From: Planctomycetota bacterium
GTDB lineage: Bacteria > Planctomycetota > UBA8108 > UBA1146 > JAJFFE01
Direction of reading: 5' to 3'
Assembly: GCA_020425835.1 (NCBI GenBank)
Contig: JAGQRC010000059.1
Coordinates: forward strand, 1 to 10,626
DNA length: 10,626 bases
The notes below the pieces were generated by a model. That model was not told the DNA's origin, did not search any database, and saw nothing but the letters and a program-made list of their open reading frames with translations. Positions within the stretch are counted from its first letter, which is position 1, and each line of letters opens with the position of its first letter. Below, piece after piece: positions 7,916-10,626 of the stretch. A program made the translations under genes and the position numbers.

Positions 7916-7960
7916 GTTCTCTCGTGAGCGAAAGATCACGACGGAGGCTGACAGCTTCGG

Positions 7961-8005
7961 ATGTGGAAAAGGCCGACCTCTCGCGTCAGAGCGAGAGAGC
8001 CGGCC
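7961..8005 (-). terminator. Intrinsic terminator after the HTH/membrane protein gene
   Basis: In the minus-strand transcript, GGCCG (8005-8001) pairs with CGGCC (7975-7971), and the inner arms CTCTCGC (7997-7991) and GCGAGAG (7984-7978) pair across a 6-base loop, with a small internal mismatch (7976-7977 against 7998-8000). The stem is followed by TTTTCC (7970-7965). It begins 26 bases after the stop codon at 8032, the usual distance, and separates the dnaA-side genes from the lipoprotein operon. Confidence 0.8.
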
Positions 8006-8031
8006 TCTTCTTCCTGCCGCTAGTGGGCTCC

Positions 8032-8682
8032 TCAGAAGAGCCCGATGATGCCCTCGACGATCGAGTTGCCCATCAGGAGGAAGCTGTCGTTGCCGATCGG
8101 GTACGCTCCGCCGGGAGCCGCCAGCATGTTGAGCAGGAACAGAGCCGGCAACAAGGCGATGATCAGGCAAACCACCAGGGTCGCGGTAAAGAGCCCGTGG
8201 GACTGTTTCTTCACCATGGTGACGCTTCGGGCGCCTCCAGCGATCAGGGTATCATCGTCCGAAACGATGGTGTCGTCGTCGAGGTCCAGATCGAGATCAT
8301 CGGTGTCCAGCACCGTATCGTCCCCGATACCCTCGAGCAGGTCATCCTCGAGGAGATCGGATCCCGGAATCGGCGTCGTGCCCTCCGTCTCGTCCTCCAG
8401 CAGCCCCTCGATGTTGAGCACGGTCTCCTCGGTTGAGAGCGAGTCGAGGTCGATCATGTCTTCGCCGCCGATCGAGATCTCCTCGGCCTGGGTGTCCGAC
8501 AGGACGATGGTCGGCTCGGTCTCGCGGGAGCGACGCAGTGCTGCGATGTCCTCGCTCTTGAAGTTGACATCATCGCCGTCCCGGAACGCCCGCAGCTCAC
8601 CGCGAGCGACGAGGTCGTTGAGCTCGTCCTCGGTCAAGCCGAGTTGCTGCAGTGCTTCCCCGTGGCTGACGAATTCACTCAT
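8032..8682 (-). CDS. Predicted membrane-anchored protein with N-terminal excisionase-type HTH and acidic linker
   Basis: The 216-residue product has three parts. Residues 4-52 resemble the excisionase/MerR-like helix-turn-helix domain (HTH_17): EALQQLGLTEDELNDL, then ARGELRAFRDGDDVNFKSED and IAALRR. Residues about 55-148 are a very acidic, Asp/Glu/Leu/Thr-rich linker with repeated short patterns such as DDTVLDTDDL and SDDDT and almost no basic residues. Residues about 163-188 form one hydrophobic membrane helix preceded by basic VKKQSH, and a 28-residue tail follows. By the positive-inside rule the N-terminal domain should be cytoplasmic. I recall related HTH-plus-acidic-linker proteins in Planctomycetota, without known function. 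The start is supported by AGG 8 bases upstream. A terminator follows. Whether it really binds DNA is untested, since some excisionase-type folds bind protein instead. Confidence 0.85.
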   Translation of the reverse strand: MSEFVSHGEALQQLGLTEDELNDLVARGELRAFRDGDDVNFKSEDIAALRRSRETEPTIVLSDTQAEEISIGGEDMIDLDSLSTEETVLNIEGLLEDETEGTTPIPGSDLLEDDLLEGIGDDTVLDTDDLDLDLDDDTIVSDDDTLIAGGARSVTMVKKQSHGLFTATLVVCLIIALLPALFLLNMLAAPGGAYPIGNDSFLLMGNSIVEGIIGLF

Positions 8683-8738
8683 GGTCGGTACCTGTCTTTC
8701 CCCGCTTCGTTCTTCCCCGCTGTGCGATCCATCCCTGC

Positions 8739-8762
8739 GCCCCCACGGAATCTCCGGGGGGC
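8739..8762 (-). other. Stem-loop in the intergenic leader of the HTH/membrane protein gene
   Basis: GCCCCC (8739-8744) pairs with GGGGGC (8757-8762), and CGGA (8746-8749) with TCCG (8753-8756), around the loop ATC, with only A8745 bulged. It lies 57 bases upstream of the start codon. On the minus strand no U-tract follows, so it is not a plain terminator. It may be a transcript-stabilising or processing hairpin that separates expression of the two adjoining genes. Confidence 0.5.
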
Positions 8763-8820
8763 AGAGGTCAGGAGAGTCTTCGGCGACGAAAAAGGACGCC
8801 CACCGCGACTCGGCCCGTTG

Positions 8821-9186
8821 CTAGTTCCCCAAGTCCTTGGCGGCCTTCTTCATCTCCCGCGGATCCGGGATCTGTTTGCCCGCCGAGTAGCTCGGGATCT
8901 TCCAGTCCCAGGTCATGTCCCGGATGGCCACGACCTCGAGGTTGTTGTTGTTGACCAGGATCACCGCGAGCTTTTGCAGCTTCTGGTCATACATGTAGAG
9001 GGCATCGGCGTTTCCACGGCCGCTGATCTGCCCGGTCGCCATGGTCATGACGCCCTCACCCATCGCGGTCTGACCCAGCGCGAAATGCGTCGGACGCTGG
9101 ATCTCACTCACCAGCCACGCTGCCAGGCTGACCGAGACTCCGAGGAGTAGGCCCAACGCCAAGTACAGTGCGCCTTGCTTGCCCAT
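8821..9186 (-). CDS. Small single-pass membrane protein of unknown function
   Basis: The 121-residue product starts with a short MGKQ and then one hydrophobic helix (about 5-27), which is either an uncleaved membrane anchor or a signal peptide; no lipobox Cys is present, and the protein has no Cys at all. The remainder (about 30-121) looks like a small folded domain rich in beta-type stretches: MGEGVMTMATGQ, ADALYMYDQKLQKLAVILV, NNNNLEVVAIRDMTWDW. Trp93 and Trp95 lie in the last of these. The sequence ALYMYDQKLQKLAVILV followed by LEVVAIRDM recalls a two-strand repeat unit. I do not recognise the family. AGGAAGGA (9192-9199) 5 bases upstream fixes the start. It is followed, 138 bases on, by the HTH/membrane protein gene in the same direction, so the two may share a transcript and act at the same membrane. 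Confidence 0.85.
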   Translation of the reverse strand: MGKQGALYLALGLLLGVSVSLAAWLVSEIQRPTHFALGQTAMGEGVMTMATGQISGRGNADALYMYDQKLQKLAVILVNNNNLEVVAIRDMTWDWKIPSYSAGKQIPDPREMKKAAKDLGN

Positions 9187-9401
9187 CGTTTTCCTTCCTG
9201 GGATTCACCTGCGTCCCCTCGCGATCCCTGACGAGCGCGTGTGCCCTCGGTCACCGGAGCCAGACCGGTTCGATCGCTGACGGAACCTCAGGCGTGTTGC
9301 GGGCCGAAACTCGGAAGTCACAGAACGTAGGGACGAGAATACTCGGCCACGTTTCTGCCGGGACGACTTCTGCGCGAGGAGGCGCCGACGCACTGGCAGT
9401 C

Positions 9402-9512
9402 CCTCGAGCCCGGTTCGGGCTGGGACGACCCCTGCTCGACGAGGGATGGGTCCTCGAGCGTGGTTCTTTCCGCAACGGTCGGATTATATCGCCGAGCGAT
9501 CCTCGAGCAAGG
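9402..9512. repeat. Three regularly spaced copies of CCTCGAGCNNGG
   Basis: Copies start at 9402, 9452 and 9501, so the spacing is 50 and 49 bases. The third copy overlaps the -35 element of the promoter here; the other two lie in the transcribed leader. CTCGAG is a frequent word elsewhere in this window, including inside genes, so the repeat may be background; only the regular spacing and the promoter setting argue for meaning. Confidence 0.35.
9483..9510 (-). promoter_or_regulatory. Sigma-70 promoter for the small membrane protein gene
   Basis: On the minus strand TATAAT (9488-9483) is a perfect -10 hexamer, rare in DNA this GC-rich. TTGCTC (9510-9505) lies 16 bases upstream and keeps the TTG of the -35 consensus. 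Transcription would begin near 9476, which leaves a leader of about 290 bases before the ATG at 9186. It is the best promoter in the window by eye. Confidence 0.65.
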
Positions 9513-9622
9513 CTCCCGCCCCGCCGTGAGTTCCGAACTCCCGGCGCACGCGCGGTTTGCTCCTCGCGAGTGGGACCAGCCGGGATCCGCGAGCGGAGTG
9601 ACCCCCGCCCGGGGTGTGGGGT

Positions 9623-10626
9623 TCAAGCCCTTCCTCCGAGTCGGGCGAGGAGACCGTCGATCTCCGAGCGGTAACCGTCATCCCCCTGCAAGCGCTCGAG
9701 CGCGCGCCGGAACGCAAAGTTCATGGTGGCGTGGTTCCTCCCCCCGAGGAAGCGGCCGAGTTCGGCGAGGGAGACATCCGTGAGGACCCGCGCCAGGTAG
9801 ACCAACTCCTGTCGAGCAGCAGAAACGGACTTCGCCCGAGACCGGGACTTGAGATCGGTGACCGTTAGCCCGTTTCGCTCCGCGACTAGTCCGCAGAGCG
9901 ACTCGGGGGACAGCGACGGAAGCTCACTACGCCGATCGCCGAGGACTCGCTCGGCGAGAGCCTCTGTCAGCGGCTCTCCGAGGAGCGACGAAGCCGCCAG
10001 GACCCGAACGAGTGCGCCGATCAGCTCCCGAACGTTGCGGTAGTGTCCATCGGCGAGCCGGTGGAAAATGCCGAGCGGCACGCTCGCGCTTCTCGAGCGA
10101 GACTCCTGCTCGAGAATCCGGAGTCGCGTCGGATAGTCCGGGGCTTCGATGCTGCAAACCAGCCCGCCGACGAATCGTCCGAGGAGTTGGGCATTCAGCT
10201 TGGGTATCTCGTGAGGGCGAACATCGCTCGCGAGAATGACCTGCCCGCCGCGGTGGACGACCGCGTCGATGGCTTGGAGCAATTCGAGCTGGGTCTGAGT
10301 CTTTCCTCCGATGATCTGAATGTCGTCGATCACGAACACTGCGAGTTCATGGAACTGCGAGCGAAATCGATCGACCGAGCGTGCGCGCAGGGAACGGACG
10401 AAGCGGTTGACGAAGTCCTCACATGTGACGTACCGGATCGAGCGCTCTCCGCGGCAGAAGAGCTCGCGGGTGATAGCCTGCAACAAGTGCGTCTTGCCCA
10501 TTCCGCTTCCGCCGAAGACGAAGAGCGGGTTGTAGGTGCCGCCAGGGCGAAGTGTCTCGAGAGCTGCGCTGTAGGCGACGTGATTGCTCGGTCCGACGAC
10601 GAATCGATCGAGCGTGTGATCTTCCT
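9623..10626 (-). CDS. dnaA: Chromosomal replication initiator DnaA (5' end outside window)
   Basis: The visible 333 residues (first whole codon at 10624) cover the AAA+ domain III and the DNA-binding domain IV; domains I and II lie beyond the edge. The AAA+ part opens with TLDRFVVGPSNHVAYSAALE (4-23). It has Walker A GGSGMGKT (38-45), Walker B VFVIDD (96-101), sensor I LASD (131-134), the likely arginine finger GRF (Arg150) and sensor II in NVRELIGAL (Arg199). Domain IV runs from about 237 to 311. Its signature helix is GGRNHATMNFAFRR (294-307), while the usual form is GGRDHTTVLHA, and the preceding basic loop reads RAKSVSAARQ (263-272) in place of the common RSRSVARPRQ. ATG at 10501 is inside the Walker A region and is not the start. 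It is a full-length initiator type rather than an Hda-like protein because domain IV is present. Its right-hand neighbour is not visible; dnaN does not follow it. Confidence 0.92.
   Translation of the reverse strand, partial: EDHTLDRFVVGPSNHVAYSAALETLRPGGTYNPLFVFGGSGMGKTHLLQAITRELFCRGERSIRYVTCEDFVNRFVRSLRARSVDRFRSQFHELAVFVIDDIQIIGGKTQTQLELLQAIDAVVHRGGQVILASDVRPHEIPKLNAQLLGRFVGGLVCSIEAPDYPTRLRILEQESRSRSASVPLGIFHRLADGHYRNVRELIGALVRVLAASSLLGEPLTEALAERVLGDRRSELPSLSPESLCGLVAERNGLTVTDLKSRSRAKSVSAARQELVYLARVLTDVSLAELGRFLGGRNHATMNFAFRRALERLQGDDGYRSEIDGLLARLGGRA

Larger units (their letters stand above)
7560..8031. other. Non-coding gap between two minus-strand genes
   Basis: These 472 bases hold no convincing gene; the open frames present are Arg/Ser/Pro-rich and look like chance frames of GC-rich DNA. 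The right end carries the terminator of the upstream gene (7961-8005), and the left end the ribosome-binding site of the lipoprotein gene. Between them lie at least four inverted repeats: 7661-7689, 7897-7915, 7922-7941 (6-bp arms) and 7581-7595 (5-bp arms, just upstream of the ribosome-binding site). I see no good sigma-70 promoter, although the lipoprotein operon should start here. Confidence 0.7.
9187..9622. other. Non-coding gap downstream of dnaA
   Basis: The 436 bases contain a promoter (9483-9510), three spaced copies of CCTCGAGC, a perfect 6-bp hairpin AGCCCG/CGGGCT (9407-9412, 9416-9421) and no convincing gene. The two minus-strand open frames here are Arg/Ser/Pro-rich, with third-position G/C too low for a gene of this genome. 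I see no cluster of DnaA boxes and no AT-rich unwinding region, so no evidence of an origin. Downstream of the dnaA stop there are only weak GC hairpins (near 9603-9617) without a T-tail. Confidence 0.65.

Noticed and set aside
7962..7970. TTTTCCACA on the minus strand, one mismatch from the DnaA box TTATCCACA
   Set aside because: It is the T-tail of the intrinsic terminator at 7961-8005, and no second box lies near it.
8795..8820. TTTTT run shortly after the stop of the small membrane protein gene, as a possible terminator
   Set aside because: I could not find a good stem immediately before the T-run, so read-through into the next gene is as likely.
9251..9475. 74-codon minus-strand frame starting with TTG in the leader of the small membrane protein gene
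   Set aside because: Its start would be at the predicted transcription start with no ribosome-binding site, and its third codon positions are not enriched in G/C as in real genes here.

Overview
This window is ordinary chromosomal DNA from a GC-rich, diderm bacterium. All credible genes lie on the minus strand, so transcription runs from high to low coordinates. I infer the phylum Planctomycetota at moderate confidence. The reasons are the housekeeping sigma factor (core-region wording and C-terminus resemble planctomycete RpoD proteins as I remember them), an excisionase-type helix-turn-helix protein with a long acidic linker of a kind I associate with that phylum, and the gene mix. No database search was possible. 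I see no phage, insertion sequence, CRISPR, tRNA or rRNA.

Layout in the order of transcription (right to left). (1) A dnaA gene, cut at its 5' end by the window edge (10626 to 9623). (2) A 436-base gap with a promoter carrying a perfect TATAAT box, then a small single-pass membrane protein gene (9186-8821). (3) A gene for a predicted membrane-anchored protein with an N-terminal DNA-binding domain and an acidic middle (8682-8032), closed by an intrinsic terminator. (4) A 472-base non-coding gap with several inverted repeats. (5) A compact gene run: an OmpA-type lipoprotein, rsmA (16S rRNA dimethyltransferase), an unrecognised ORF, dnaG (primase), a 54-codon mini-gene and rpoD (primary sigma factor), closed by a strong terminator with a 14-bp perfect stem. 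(6) A separately promoted coiled-coil/zinc-ribbon protein gene (725-24).

The dnaG-rpoD core is a variant of the macromolecular synthesis operon, which links primase and primary sigma factor. Here rsmA and an outer-membrane lipoprotein lie upstream. The unusual point is a mini-gene fitted exactly between dnaG and rpoD: its start overlaps the dnaG stop as ATGA, and its stop overlaps the rpoD start as ATGA. That arrangement suggests translational coupling through all three reading frames. Other items worth a look are a DnaA whose DNA-binding signature departs from the consensus, a primase with a long extra C-terminus, and the HTH/acidic/membrane protein near dnaA.
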